From Pterobdella sp. o SKG-2022 (lineage: Eukaryota; Annelida; Clitellata; Hirudinida; Piscicolidae), in NCBI GenBank assembly GCA_964035795.1, contig OZ038322.1, positions 12,912,038-12,976,037 of the forward strand: DNA of 64,000 bases, in the 5' to 3' direction. Positions 50,152-63,844 of this stretch are shown here, one piece after another (position 1 is the stretch's first letter; each line of letters starts with the position of its first letter). A model generated the notes under the pieces. It was not told where the DNA came from. It searched no databases and saw only the letters and a program-made list of their open reading frames with translations. The position numbers and the translations under genes were made by a program.

Positions 50152-53100
50152 TTAAAAATCATTGAAATCATCATCATCATCTTCAAAATTGACATCAACA
50201 TCCGCATTCTTTGTACCACTGGTATTTCTTTTGATATCTCTGGATCCGTCATTATTCAAACTGAATTCTGGACCTAAATTCTTCGGCACTGTTCTGGCCC
50301 CCTTGGCCGACATTGGCTTATTTCTCAAATAATTGTTTCCAATGTTGCTTTTTACATTGTTTTTTTCTATAAAACATAAATCTTCATCATCTTCTAATGA
50401 TTGGTCATCAAATTGCTGAAAATTTTATCACATAACGTTATGATAATCTAAATAAATATATTATTGCATTCAATTCTTAGGATACATACAAGAGCTTCAT
50501 CGTCGTCATTATTGTCATCTTTTTGAAACCGGTTCTTCAATTTAATTGACTTTTTTCTATATGGTCCTAGATTGAAATTGAAGAATACTCATAATCAACT
50601 TATAAAATTCTTCAAAATTTTAAAAATCTGGCAATAATGAGTTCTGTAAAAATCTGAGCATTAATTGTTTAACAATGGTTCACAAGTTTTATAAGACCAC
50701 GAAGCTTTCATGAAAAGTGTCGTGGTTCAATGAAACTTTATGTTTTTACATTGATTTTTCATTCGTTTGGCTATTGTTTAAAAAAATTGTTTGAATAAAT
50801 AAATGCTGTACTTTCTTCAAAACCGTCCATGTTTCCATTAAAGTCCATGACATCATCATCATCCTCATCATTCAAAATGAAGTCGTCATCATCAGCATCG
50901 TCTTCAAGATCATCTTCTTCTTCATCAAGCATCAGCTGAGAATGTGCTTTTTTAGCCATCGATTTTTTAATCTCTAAGTCAAAACTCTGTATAAAAAATG
51001 TTTCATTTGAATTTATTATTTATTTATGAACCTATTTAAAAATTTTATCATACAGCGGCAAAATTTATTATTTTACGAGTCAAAAAAAGGTACTATTTTG
51101 AGAATTTTTCAAATTTTCATAAAAAACCTCATATATGAAATATAAAATTGATCGATAAAAGAAATGAACTCACATCAAGGTAGTTTTTTTCAATTTTTTG
51201 GTATTTGGAATAAAGTTTCTCAAGGAAAACAAGATTTTTATGCTTTCTCATGTATTTTTCAAAGAGACTTTTCAGAACCTCTTCGTTCTCTTCAAAGTCG
51301 TCCATGTAAGCAGGTCTTCAAATTTATAATGTATTCAATAAAAAATTTTTAAAAGTTTTATGAAGGGGAAATTCCATAAAGATTTAAATCAATGTGAGAA
51401 CATAAATACTTAAAAAAATTACGACTTACGAAAAGCTTTTTGCTGTTCGGTTCATAAGTGTTTGATTTGAATTGTTTACATATAAAACAATGGAAGAAAA
51501 ACATTAAAATAAGATTTCAACTACACCTGACACCCTTTAATGATTCGTAACGTTTCTCAACTCTTTCATATTCTGCTCTTTTCTTTTCTATCTTAACTTC
51601 TAAGTTGGCTTCATCTGATGCCACATTTTCCATTTCTGACACCAATCGGCGGATTTCGTTCTTTAAAAAACGTTTGTTTTCATAAAAATCATATTTGAAT
51701 GGTCTTTATAGTGAGAAACACAGTTTTAGTTACTTCAATATCTTTCTGGCATTTAGTGATAGTTTTTTCTATGTCTTGAAATTCTAATTGTTTACCAACG
51801 GCCCTAGATCTGTGGTTCTTTAAAATAAGAACAAAATTTTAAAAAATAAGCTTTGAAATTTGTGTTTATTGGAAAATTTAATGGAAGGTTTTAAATGAAA
51901 GTGAATGAATATTTATATGACACTATAGAAGCATAAGAAGCTATGAAACTCATCTTAACCCTCGCGAACTAGGATCAAACGTTTATCCTCTATAATGTAA
52001 TGCGGTATTTATAAAGCGCTTTTTCTTGTAAATCAAAACGCTTGCTACAAATTTAATGTAGCGAAAACACACTGTGGAACAGAGTGCTAATTGTCGGCCC
52101 ACGCGGGATCGAACCCTGTAACTTTTAGATAATTAGTCTAATGCTCAACCATTGAGCTATAGGGGCCGACAACTATAACTGTCAAGGCAGCAACCGAATA
52201 ATTATCTTTCAGTCTTATTTTAGTTTTGATTATAAATAAATAAAAAACAGACTTTATTCTCAATTTCAGAAAGAAGAGTTTGGTGGAGTTCTGCTCCTTT
52301 TTTGGTCAGTTCTGTCGCTAGTATTCTTGCTTCTTTTAGTTCTTCACTCTAAAGATTTATCCATGTTTGATTGAAATTTAGGATAGAACATACTTTTTTT
52401 TTAAAATGAAAGATTATTTTGAAATTTATTCAACAATTATCAATAATTTCACCTTATTTGAAAGGTCCATCAGAAGGGACATTGACATCTCGCTATTGCT
52501 ATCCCTTTTGACATTTTTTCCACTTTTCAGACTATTAGTCTTTTTGGTAATAGCATCAAAATTATTATTCATTGCATTGTAGAGAAGAGTAGCTATTTTG
52601 AGAATTTCTTTGACAGCAGAGTTATTCGCCTCATATACTTTTCTTGGGTTTACTTTTATATGACATTTGGTAGCCTAAAAGAAAAATAAAAATGATGCAA
52701 AGTTCCGCAGTTTTACTTGAAAAAATCTCAAGTTATGTTTTTGTTTTTTTTTAATCTCATTAATTAAATTTTTTACCATGAACTCAGTGATAGCTTTTAT
52801 GAAGATCACACGGTCTTGAACTGTTGATACGTCTCTAGGGAGGCTTACCGAAGTATCAAGTCTGTGTTGAAACAATAGTTATATTAACTCAAAATTTTTA
52901 AAAATTTTCAATTAAAAGTCATAAGATTGACCTAGAAGCCAGCCACAAAAGAATCTCAGATAGAAGCTCAAATGAAGGCGTTTTGAAGTTTTCAATTGAG
53001 ATGAGTCTGTTGAAACCCAAGCATCTCAAAATCTCAGTGAGACCTATCGAACAAAACAATACAAAAACTGCTTATTAAATGAAATTTATTGTGAATAAAA

Positions 53101-53190
53101 TTCATTAAATTTGAAATTTAATTTTGAAATCGAAGAGTTTTATATTATCTTTTTATATAAATACTGACTTCTCATTTCTTTGAACGACAT
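50152..53190 (-). CDS. CLUAP1: CLUAP1 / IFT38, intraflagellar transport complex B subunit, 11 exons
   Basis: IFT-B protein (DYF-3, qilin) needed to build cilia. Exons in transcript order: 53169-53190, 52932-53043, 52777-52861, 52453-52674, 52253-52348, 51734-51817, 51527-51660, 51174-51315, 50812-50986, 50490-50566, 50152-50415. This gives 470 residues, continuous phase, complete. The N-terminus [14 protein letters not shown] and [14 protein letters not shown] are classic. They are followed by [21 protein letters not shown], a LLYNAM block (calponin-homology-like head), the coiled coil with [16 protein letters not shown], then acidic [11 protein letters not shown] stretches and a C-terminus DDDDFNDF that mirrors the family's acidic DNDF-type end. 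Slightly longer than the human protein as I recall it. Intron 5 hosts a SINE. Confidence 0.95.
51993..52172 (-). mobile_element. tRNA(Ile)-like SINE, copy 2
   Basis: On the minus strand, TTGTCGGCCC (complement of 52163-52172) opens a tRNA-like head with GAGC stems, a 5-bp anticodon stem around a loop reading CTAATTA (AAT anticodon), and a B box GGTTCGATCCC. The inverted GGGCCGACAA closes it at 52091-52100. The tail to about 51993 matches copy 1, including GTGTGTTTTCGCTA and TTTGTAGCAAGCG. It lies within CLUAP1 intron 5, in sense orientation to the gene. Confidence 0.75.
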
Positions 53191-56100
53191 TTTAGGTTGA
53201 TTTCAAAAGCTTCGAGCTAATGTTAGCATTATTGTATTCCCATGACAACTCCATAATACAGGTGGTTTCAAGCGCACAATAATGTGATTTACATTTTGAA
53301 CAAATTTTAAAACGTTAAAGGTTTTTGGCCGAATGTTTTATTTTAGTTTTTATGTTGTATTTTGTGATATAACATTGTTCATCGTTAAAAAGTTCATATG
53401 TTTGAAAGTATATCGCAAATAATTTAGTCTTTAAATAATTTAGGTTTGCATCTTACAATTTTAAACAGTGACTTAAAACACTCTAAAACGTTTTTTTTCA
53501 CAAATTGGAGAAATTATTTTAAAACACGAATTCGATATGAATTTAAATATGGTTTTAAATAAAAAAATCAAGTTAAAGAAAAAATGCTGATACATAAGAA
53601 GGAAATATTAAAAATTTTGAACCTGTCTGTAAACCGAGAAGCTCAAGTGGCTATAAAAATATTTTTTGAACCAAATAACAAAAATTGAAGAATTATTAAC
53701 TATAATAAGCGTTTAATTATAAAGTGAATGGATATTTTGCATTGCAAATAACCACTTGGCAAATAAGTCGTATACAAAATACTTTCAATTGCTGTATACT
53801 GTGATCTTCATTCATTTCTCATTCAGTTTTTAGCATTCACTGATTAATAGAATAGAATTTTATTGATCGAAATTCAATCTAATAATTGTCTCAAAATATT
53901 CAAGCTTAATTATTAAAAGCATTATCGTTTTAAAAAATATATTTATTTGATTTCTACAAAGTAGTTTTGAAATTACTTTAAATCGATTAATATTGCACAT
54001 TTGAAAAGTTTTAAATCTTACCATGCCTTCAAATTTATTTTTTGAAATAGTTTCCAAATGAAATTTTAATGACTTAAAAAATTAGTTTGAAACAAAAATA
54101 GTAGTTATAGTTTTTTGCTTGAAACAAAAACGAAAAAAGACTACCTAAATAAATGTTATACAATTATGAGATACAAGTGAAGTTAATATGCAATTAAGCA
54201 TAAATTATATTCTATAGGGCATTGGCGTGAACTTTCAACGTTTGTAATTATATAAACAATCCAAATGTATTTGAATATATTTTTAAAAAATCAAAAAAAA
54301 AGGGTTAACGAAAAGCTTCGTGTTTTATAAAAAAAAATTAGTTTTAAAAAAACTTATTTGAAATCCCAAAGTTCAAAACGTTCAAGAATGAGTTTATCAA
54401 TATTCAATTAAATGGGCATTTAAACAATCATAAATATTGTTGAAGCAATTTTAAATTAGTTTTTTGGAGTGTTTTGAGTCAAAAGCTTTTGTTTGTTGAA
54501 GACAATACAAACCTGATAAAACTAATGGCTATTATTATAAGCAAATTGTTATTGATAGCGGCTATCTGAAACGATCCTTCTAAGTTTAAAGTTTTATAAG
54601 TTCAATTTCACTTGATTTTAAGGTTTGAATTTTTTCATAAATAAAGTTGTTTCTTCAGTTTCATTTTTAAAACTTTTTGAATTTTTTCAAGAAAATCAAT
54701 CGAAATTTTAAAAATGTAGAGATTATAAAAATGGGTTCTCAGATTAATATTTGAAATAGTATGTAAAAATATGTTAAATACGTTTTCAAATTTTTTTGTC
54801 TTCATGTAAAATTTAAACTTTTCGAGTTTTTTTACTGATTTATTTTTAGTCTTTTTATTCACTTTTTCAAAAATAGTGAATAATTTAGAATCGTTTCACT
54901 TACATCAGAAAGAATGTTTCTGAAAAGAAGTTTAGAATCAAATTTTTTATATTTTTCAATATATTCATGCAAATTAAGATAATTTGTTAATTTTCTAAAA
55001 AGTTTATTAAAATGCATTTTTGAAAAAATTTGAAATTTAGAAATATTTTTAGGTAATACTCATAATGCAATACAAATAAAAGCTATCCATGCTGGCCTCT
55101 TCAATAGGCCAATTCATGGTGGAGTAGAGTAAGGTCTATTCTTATTTCAAAAAACACCTCGAATTCCTTCAAAACGTGAAATACTTCCAGAATAGGTAAA
55201 ATCTGAGTTTCTCAAAAAAACTTCATTGTTTCTTATAAACAAAAATAAATTTAAATTTAATGATTTATTATCTATGCTTGCAGATTCTGCTTTGTATTTT
55301 TTATACAAATTTTTTTCAAGTTTTTATCACAATTTTATGAGTTTTGTTTGGTTCAAACAATTTTTTGATCATTAATGCGTTTTTTTTTCTGCTACAATAA
55401 TAAATGGATGTTTTTCAAAAAATCAGTTTAAACTTGAGAAATTATGAGACTAAATTGCTGATTGTAAGGCTTTGTGATAGATCCTTGGAGGTTTGCCATG
55501 GCGCATTGAAAAACTGGATTTAATCTAATTAAAATTGTTGAGCTTATAGAAGAAATTTCAAATTTACTTGCAACTGTGTCTGAATAAAAGTATAGGGATA
55601 GAGGTCTCAAAATGTAATAGAAATTAACCATAAAACAAACTTTTCAATGTCAGTTTTCTTGTTATTAATAAAAAGTTAAATTTTTTTTTTCAATAAAAAG
55701 TTTTAATTTTTTAAAAAAATAGAAAAAGTTTTTATTATTGACAAAATGCAGTTTTCATTGATCTAAAATGTATAGAACTTTAAATAAAGGATTTGTGCGA
55801 AGAATCACAGAGAAAATTTACTTTTTGAATAAATGCAGATTGATAAAGGGTTTTGAAAACATTTTAATACTATATATTATATGTTTAACAAAACAAACTA
55901 ATTTCTATAGAAACATAGATAGTTGAAATTATTTGGATTTAAGCTGGTTGAAAGTTTTCCAAAGTAAATAAACAATAATTTTGAAAACTTGATTTTTTGA
56001 GAAATTGAAATTCTTTATTAAACAGAATAGTTTTTTGTAGTCTGTTGAAGAAATGCACATTCTTGTTGTTCATGTATAAAACTTATGTGGTATATTTTTT

Positions 56101-59100
56101 TATAACCTCAAAATGAGCTAAATTTTATCGAAATTCAAAAAATAATGCCAGCAGAATAAAAATTTTGAGAATGTGTTGAGACAATTGTTGGAAGTTGGCA
56201 CTTCTTTTAAAAAAGAAAGAGTGAGTGGGTAAATCCCAATAAGCAGCATGAATGAATGCAAAAGACTTTTGACACATACGCAAGCACAATTTCTAAGAGC
56301 GAAAACACTGAAGAACGTACTAGATGGCATGGAGATTTAATATAGTATAATCACAAAAATAAAAGTTGTTTTAAGTATTTAAAAATACCGATGTAACAAA
56401 ATTCAAATTCTGATGAAATATTTTCTATTTTAATGATCATTATCACTAGGGAACAGCCACTAATGATCGTAATCATCAACAAATACACTAATAGCTACTA
56501 ACATCAACTGAACACATTAAACCTTAGTACTTACCATCACGCTATTTCTCTATAAGTACATCCTATACATCTACTATATGCAAACTTGCCTATCCGTGCC
56601 TAAAGCTTCATTTTCATTTCTGTATATTGAGCTGCAATTTACATTGGAAATGCTTTTTTACTAATGGACTGTTTAGATTCTATTTAGAGAAATATCCTTC
56701 AATAATCATTTTAAAAATTGCTTTTTCATAAGAAATACATTTTAATTGTATTTTAACTACAATTTTAGTTTATAAAACCTTTTAGAAAAATTCATATAAA
56801 ACTCTAGTTAGATAAATTTTTGAGAAACAATAAAACCATTCTCACACAATATGCAGTAATAAAAACTATTTTTGTTCAGATTATTGCATGAAAACAGATT
56901 TAACTTTGATTTATAGAATTGAATTTAACTAATAAATGGGAAGCTCTTTGAATGAATCACAGAGTTAAAAGCGTGTTAAAGAATTAAAAAGATCTTTTCT
57001 GAAGTGAAAGACTCAAATTGAAACGTGAATTTATTTAGCTACTTTGAAATTGAAGAACAAATTTATTTGATAGTGTATGTCTTTGAAATCACCAATTAAA
57101 AAATTAAGCTAGTAGAAATGCGACTCAGATTGCACAAAATAATTATATCAAAAACAGGGCTAAAAACAAAATTGAAATTCTTCAGTCTCGATGCTAAAAT
57201 CGAAAACGATTCATTTTTCAGCTGAAAAATTGATATTCTTGTTTATAAAGAAAAATGTATATAATTAAATAGACATTTTTTCTAATATTTTCAATTAAAA
57301 TTTTAAATTGAAAATTATTTTAATCTGGAGACCTATTTGATTAAAAGTTTTTAGGCTTAATTTTTAAAATTTGTATATTCACATGTTTTTTTCATAAGTT
57401 TGATTGGGTTTTAAATGTATATTCTTATAAATTTCAATACAATGCTCTGAAATGGTACTTTTTTTGTTTATTTAAGCAAAAGAATATTTTTATATTTAAG
57501 TTCTTTCCACATTATTTTCTATTTTTTTAGTAAATTCAAATCGAAAGTTGGAAGTTTTAAATGCAATTTCGCACGAAAGAAAACTTCAAAAAAAAAGCTT
57601 TTTTTAATTCGCATACCTGAAAGACATCTTCAATTGCCTCTTAAATAAAAGAGCATATACCAACTTCAAATACTTTTTTACTTTTGAAAAATTTACGAAT
57701 GTTTTAGAAATTCTATATTTTATAATCATGAGCCAAGCTTTTTCATACAGTTAAAATTGAATATACACTAATCAAAAATTTTTATATATATTTCAATTTG
57801 TTGGTAACTAAAGAAGCTCGTGGTTTGAAAAAAATAGAATTAATCAAAAACTGTTTATTTTTAACAAAGCTCATGAACAAAAATCTGAATTGAACAGATT
57901 GAAATCTTTCCCAAAAATCATTTTTGTGTGGTAACTTTTGGCAAAATTAGAGTTATAATAATCTTAATTTTCAAAACATTAACTGTTAGTCTGAATTCCA
58001 ATATTAAATATTTGCATTTCACAAAGCTAATTTTCAGAATCAAGCGTGCAATTTCTTTTTTAATTATTGTATTTTTAGGTTCAAATGCCGTAACTCTTTT
58101 TTTTGCCATTTGAAAACAATCTTTTTGTATATTCATCCAAAATCCCTGTGTTCTAAACTGTTTTCAAGTTGACACTTTCAATAGCTTACACCGGCTTCCA
58201 GATGCTCCAAAGACTCCAGCTTGAATTACTTCGACTCCAAACTGTAATCTCATGCATGATCAGCCTCTCTGCATACACAATCTATTTTCTATCCCAACAA
58301 CTCTTGAACCACTGAGATCTTTTTGCACTGGATTTCAGCTGCATTAGTCAGTTTGTCAAACTTTTTTTATTCGAAATACTTCTTTGATGACTTATGGAAC
58401 TTTTTTTTGCAGAGCCTATGCCCATTATTTTGCAAGATATTTTTTTGCAAGCATTTCAAAACTCATTTATATGAACGCCTTCATTAGTCATACTTTTTTT
58501 CGTATTAAAAGCTATTGCCGAAAAACGAGTTTCAAAATTTAGTGCAATACAAAAATATATAAAATAATAAAAGTGGAAAGCTTCACTGAATTGACTAATG
58601 TTTCATGATGAAGTTGAATATATGGAATACTGAATATGTTTAAAAGTGAATGATTTTTATCAAACTTTTATTTAAAGCCACACACATTTGAACCAGAAGA
58701 AAGTTTATTTTTATTATAGTAGCTTTAAAATATGAATAATTTTATAAAACTATTCTATCAAAACAAGATATATTTTTGAAGTTTTTCAGCTTTTCCCATG
58801 AATCTTGGATAAAATATTTGCTCAAAAAAACTACGAGTTTTTTGTTTGAGTGTAAATTTTTATACTTTTCAACCAAAAACTAGTTTGTAACAAATAATGT
58901 GTTAATTGTTTTACTTTAACTTTTTTTACTTTTGAGGCATCGATTAGACATTGACTCCATCTAGGATGAGATAATTTTGAGACATACCCTCACAAACATT
59001 AAAAATGGAATTTTGAAGATACTAGAATTGTCCTTTCTTTAATAAAAATTGTTTGAGCCAGTTGCTTTTAATATTATTAATTATCTTTATTTGGTTTTAA

Positions 59101-59455
59101 CGCGGCCATACATAAACAATAATTTTTGTTGGAAAACCTTGATTTGCTAGCTTAGACTTGAGTTCTCACATCATCACGTTAAAACTTATCTTGCTCTTAT
59201 AAAATTTATTTATGAATAGCATCAGATGATTTCACGATGTTTTTAAATATTAGGTAGATTTCTGCCGTCCAAGTCAGAATCGCCAAGTTGCTCTGACTTC
59301 TCACTTTAATAACGCCCAAACCGTTAATAATCCCTCTCCACCAAAAGACTTCTCAATAATTTTGCATCTTTTTGCATATTTTGCTAGTAGTACTGACATT
59401 CATCAGATCTATTAGAATTTAATTTTTTTTCTAATAAAAATTATTTCGTCTTATT
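53191..59455. other. 6.3-kb gene-poor region
   Basis: Upstream flank of CLUAP1, then long AT-rich DNA with many A/T runs. Only one compositional anomaly stands out: about 58150-58350 is C-rich and partly open in two frames on the plus strand (listed as a finding). No splice-compatible gene model could be built. Confidence 0.4.
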
Positions 59456-60098
59456 TCAATGTTCAAAAAAATTTTTTTCAACCAACTTCACTCTTGCTTC
59501 TTTTTGCATTGACTTTAGTCTGGTATTGGTTTGTGCCTTAGATATTTCAAGTTTTGAAATTTTTCACAATCATGTATCAAAGTTTTTGCAACAAAAACTA
59601 TTGTTTTTTTCTGGTAGCTGAGCTCGCTCCAGCATCTGATGTATATCCAACAGATGTCTAATCCAACGAGTTTTTGATTGTTCTTGAGAATCAGCTCTAA
59701 ATATAGTGCAAATATATTTTTTAGTCAAGTTTCTATTTTTTTTTCGTGTTTTCATAAACTTTTCATATTTGAAATCACTCAAAACCACCTTTTTGTAAAT
59801 TCTAAAAATTCTACCTGTTCAGCAACTTTTCTGTTCCTCCAATGTTTTCTTTTAAATCCTAAATTTTCAACTGATCTTTTTTTGACAATTGCTTTAGAAC
59901 TTTGTTGCTTCATGATAATAATCAGTTACAACTGAAAAAGCTTAATAATTAACTTACCGTTTTAATTAAAAATGAGTGGACTATTTTAAGCAGATTTTCC
60001 ACCAGCGATTTTTGAATTTCTTCGACAGATGTTGTGTTTTGACTTAATATTTTCATAATAATATTCACTTTACAAAAGTTTTTGACAATATGGTCCAT
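59456..60098 (-). pseudogene. unrecognised gene or gene remnant, possibly multi-exon
   Basis: On the minus strand three coding-like blocks follow in the same phase: A 60098-59958 (ATG, 47 codons, ends at a good donor GTAAGT), B 59931-59815 (39 codons but with TAA as codon 2), and C 59788-59570 (72 codons to TGA). Both gaps between blocks begin GT, end AG and are 26 nt long. A further open stretch (59562-59456, ending FFEH) lies beyond. The products are Lys/Arg-rich, with KRKHWRNRK in B and TRWIRHLLDIHQMLERAQ in C. No family is recognised. The TAA and tiny introns favour a decayed gene, but wrong exon limits would give the same picture. Confidence 0.35.
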
Positions 60099-63000
60099 TA
60101 AAAAATACGTTATTGCTCAAGCTATTTTAACTTGTATGAATGCGTGGTTTTGTGAACAGCACTATATGTGGAAATTGAGTAAAAATTTGAATTTTTTTTT
60201 TTTTTCTCAAAAAAACTATAATGTTGCTTTTTTGTGAACAAATAATTCAAGCTCTTTATGAGATCAAAGTCACAAATTGGAAGATTTTTCAATAAAGAAG
60301 ATTTACTAAAAATTTGAATCTATTAAGTAGGACTTGAAACTGATTTAGATGAAACCTATAAACAAAACTCAAATTTCTGAATTTTGAATTGAATTTTAAA
60401 AATAAAATTTAAAACAAAAATGAAAAGATAGAATAAAATTGGAAAGAAATAACGAAACCTTTATCTTTTTGTGTAGTAAAATGTTAATAAGATTCTCGCT
60501 TAATTGAGTTCATTAACTTTTTAAATGTGAATGCCCTTGTCAAAAAGACCTACTACAAATACTATTAATGACTTTATTTCATACTTGAAGTTTTTAATGA
60601 GCTTTTGGATTTTACACTTATAACTGGAAGGTATTACAGTATTTAGCATTGGTGACTGAGATATCAGCAAACAGAAATTATATTTAAAAAATTGTTGATA
60701 AATTAACTTAATTATTTGAAAACTTTATTTCAGAAAATAATTGAAAAATTAAAGTTGTTTTTAAGCCGTAGAAATGTTAAATGCCACCAAAAGTTTTGAA
60801 TTATAAAATATGAAAAAGACAAACTTGAAAACTGAAAAAAAAAATTTAAAAAAACAATGATAAAATCAAACATTGAAAAAAATACACAATTTGGAAAAAA
60901 AACCCTTCTGCAAATATGGATTTGAAACGCTTGGGAAATGAATGTTTCTAAAACAATAAATTTTCAAACAAAAAAATTTTTTTAAAAAATTTAATTAAAA
61001 AAAAAATTTATTGCTTTTAAAAAATCGATAATTGAATGATTTTCGGTAATTAGTATAAAGAACTAGATACTAGTAATACTAACTTATAAATCCAAGCATA
61101 AAGTTTTCAGAAGGCATTTATCATTCCTTTAATCCCATGTTTTCAATGTAATATTGATAACAGTTTGACTTTTTTCAAACTCACTTTTATACGTCAAACG
61201 ATACAGAAAGTTTAGGTGAAGTGCTAATTATTTTCATAAAAAATTTTTTTTGATAAACTTTATGAGTTCATGAGAAATATTTTTTGGTTTCATTTTTTGA
61301 AGACAAAAAAATATTTTCAACTTATTTTACCACCAAGTAAAGTTGATGTTGAGTTGCAAACCAAAAGTTTTGAGTTTATTGCTGAAAAAGATTTATAATA
61401 AATAATAAAATCATTGAGAAAATTATGAATTTTAAAAAAAGTTTGCTAGAAGCAATTATTAACCAGATTTCTAGCATTTTAATTGGCCAAGTCAGTTTCA
61501 TTAGAATTCATTTAAAAAATATGCCAAAAACATCCAAAGCAAGAAAACAATTGGAGATGTTGTAAAAAACATCAAAACCCCAGTAGCAGTTGAAACGAAT
61601 TTCAAACCAAGACTAATCATGATAAGAACCTTACAGTATTATTCCATCAAACCCATGTCTTTGTGTAAAACTACAAAAACTATCAAAATTTTATTCCTTT
61701 ATTTTATTTTAATACTTTCAATACTTTTACAACTTCAATTTTTTTATTATTCTTACAGTAAAACAAAATTTTTTGAATAAACTCATACTAAATTAGTGGC
61801 TTTTCCAATAAATATAGCATGAAAGATAATAAATGACATGATTTTATAGTTTAGGAAAGTCAGAAGTAAAAAAATATGATGTAGTTGATGAGTGATAAAT
61901 CGAAATATTAGTTATAAAGTTATGAAAATCTAGGAGTGGTAATATAAAAACTTTGAAATAAAATCGACACTAAAAAGATAAAAGTAGATGATTAGAAAAC
62001 CAAAGAAAGTGCAATCGAATATATTATCGTCATTTCCTTCCAAGCGCTATTTTTATTATAAAAAGGATAACCCAAAATGAAGAGATAATATTTATTATAT
62101 TTTTATTACTTTTGCTCGATCAATGTCGATGAAAAGCGTTGATAAAAAGCTTTTTTAATGCACAGATCCGTGAATCAAACGAAAAAATTTTATTAGAAAT
62201 TTTCTTATTCAAAAAAATTTATGGAGTTTTGGGAACTATCAAAACCCTTTTTCTATGAATGTTTCGTTTATTTCGCATTTAAAAATTTTTTTTATTTAAA
62301 TTCTCATTTGAAAAAAATTGATTGAAAGAGTCGAAAACTTGTATTAAGAAATGATTATTTTCTTTTGATAAATTGTGAAAAAATCTCAGAATTAGGTGTA
62401 GGTATTTGAAAGAAAACTTGCATGAAACTATAACATTTATTCTTATATAAAAAACTTTGAAAATATTTGAAAATCTTTCATTTTATAAATTGTTGCAACT
62501 CAAACATTGGCTAGAAATCAATTTCAAGTTTCAATTATTTCAAAGAGGTCATTATTTAAAGCTTAAGTATAAACAAAACTACTGTAATTCAAGTCATGTT
62601 GAAAAATAAGAACGCCAATTTAGATTCCAGTTTTAGTGGAAACACCAAAAAACTTTTACTATTAAAGTGAACACCCTCAACGCACTCATTGAGTTGAAAC
62701 TAAGATAAGTCTTATTAACATAGTTCAGTCTATTACTTTAATACTGTACAGATGGAAATAAAAAACCCGATAAAAATATAATGAATAAATATAAAAATAA
62801 TTTTTCATATTTCAAGATTTCTATAATCAAATGTGAAGAGCATCTTCAAAACTCAAATGAAAAAGAAGAGTCACAGAAGGAATCAAGATATTTTGGTCAC
62901 ATAGTGTGCTTTGGTGAATTATAGGCTTTTGATGGCAATAATTGTCGTAAAGAAGAGGGTGTTAGAAATAGCAAAAATATTGTGAATGATAACTAGAGTT

Positions 63001-63652
63001 AACGACATAAATGGTTCAGAACCCCATTAAATACTTGAAATTCATTTGAATTAATTAAATTGAAGTTTCTGAAATTTAAAACGCATATATTTTTTGAAAA
63101 GTTAGTTATACCGAAAAATACTTAAATGAAGTGGTTCAAGTTTCGAAACGTTATGTTTGTTTATTTAAATAATTTGTTTGCTTTGAAGGTTCATTTTTAA
63201 AGAAAATTTGCTTTTAATTTTTTATCAGCTTGAAGCTTTCATTTATAAAGTTTATTTACTTTTTCGCAACAAAATTCACTTTTCATTAGACCTTGTAATC
63301 TATTCTTTCAATTCCAAATTTATACAGTTTTTGAGTTTTTTTAGAAAATATATTGAGTATAGAAAAAACAAAAAATTAAATTAAACAATTTCAAAAAAAT
63401 TTTTAAGTTATCTTTATCAGATTTTTTAATATATATATATACATATATATATTTCAATGAAAAAAAATTCTTTTAAAACTAATAATATTTATAAGTTGAA
63501 TGTTTATTTTTTTAAAAACTGTTACCAACAATTTTTTATGAAATCAACTCAAAAGTGAAAAAAAAAACACACTGTAAAGTCTTCTTGCTAATTTGCTCCA
63601 GAAACATTGAATATTTTCAACTGTTTTTATATTCCAAGTAACCCTCTCAATT
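60099..63652. other. 3.5-kb AT-rich region, nothing recognised
   Basis: Dominated by poly-A/T runs and a short (TA)n stretch near 63428-63452. No coding block, RNA gene or repeat pair was found. Confidence 0.45.
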
Positions 63653-63844
63653 ATGCTCAAACTAACTGAATTCATATTCAAACAAACATCAAATTATGTA
63701 AGCTGGAATTACCAAAGAGGAAATATACGACTAAATCCTTTAGACACATTTCAAACGGAAGTTCTACACAGAGTTGAAAGGCTTTTTGAATGCCACCAAT
63801 TAGACGCTGACTTTTGGAACTTCGAAATTAAATTCAAAAAATAA
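63653..63844 (+). CDS. open frame of 63 codons, unrecognised, possibly a partial gene
   Basis: ATG-led, and open a further dozen or so codons upstream. Composition (KQTSNYVSWNYQRGNIRLN and on, ending in a Lys-rich tail) is more coding-like than nearby chance frames and less AT-rich. It sits near the window edge, so it may belong to a gene continuing outside. No domain is recognised. Confidence 0.25.
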   Translation: MLKLTEFIFKQTSNYVSWNYQRGNIRLNPLDTFQTEVLHRVERLFECHQLDADFWNFEIKFKK

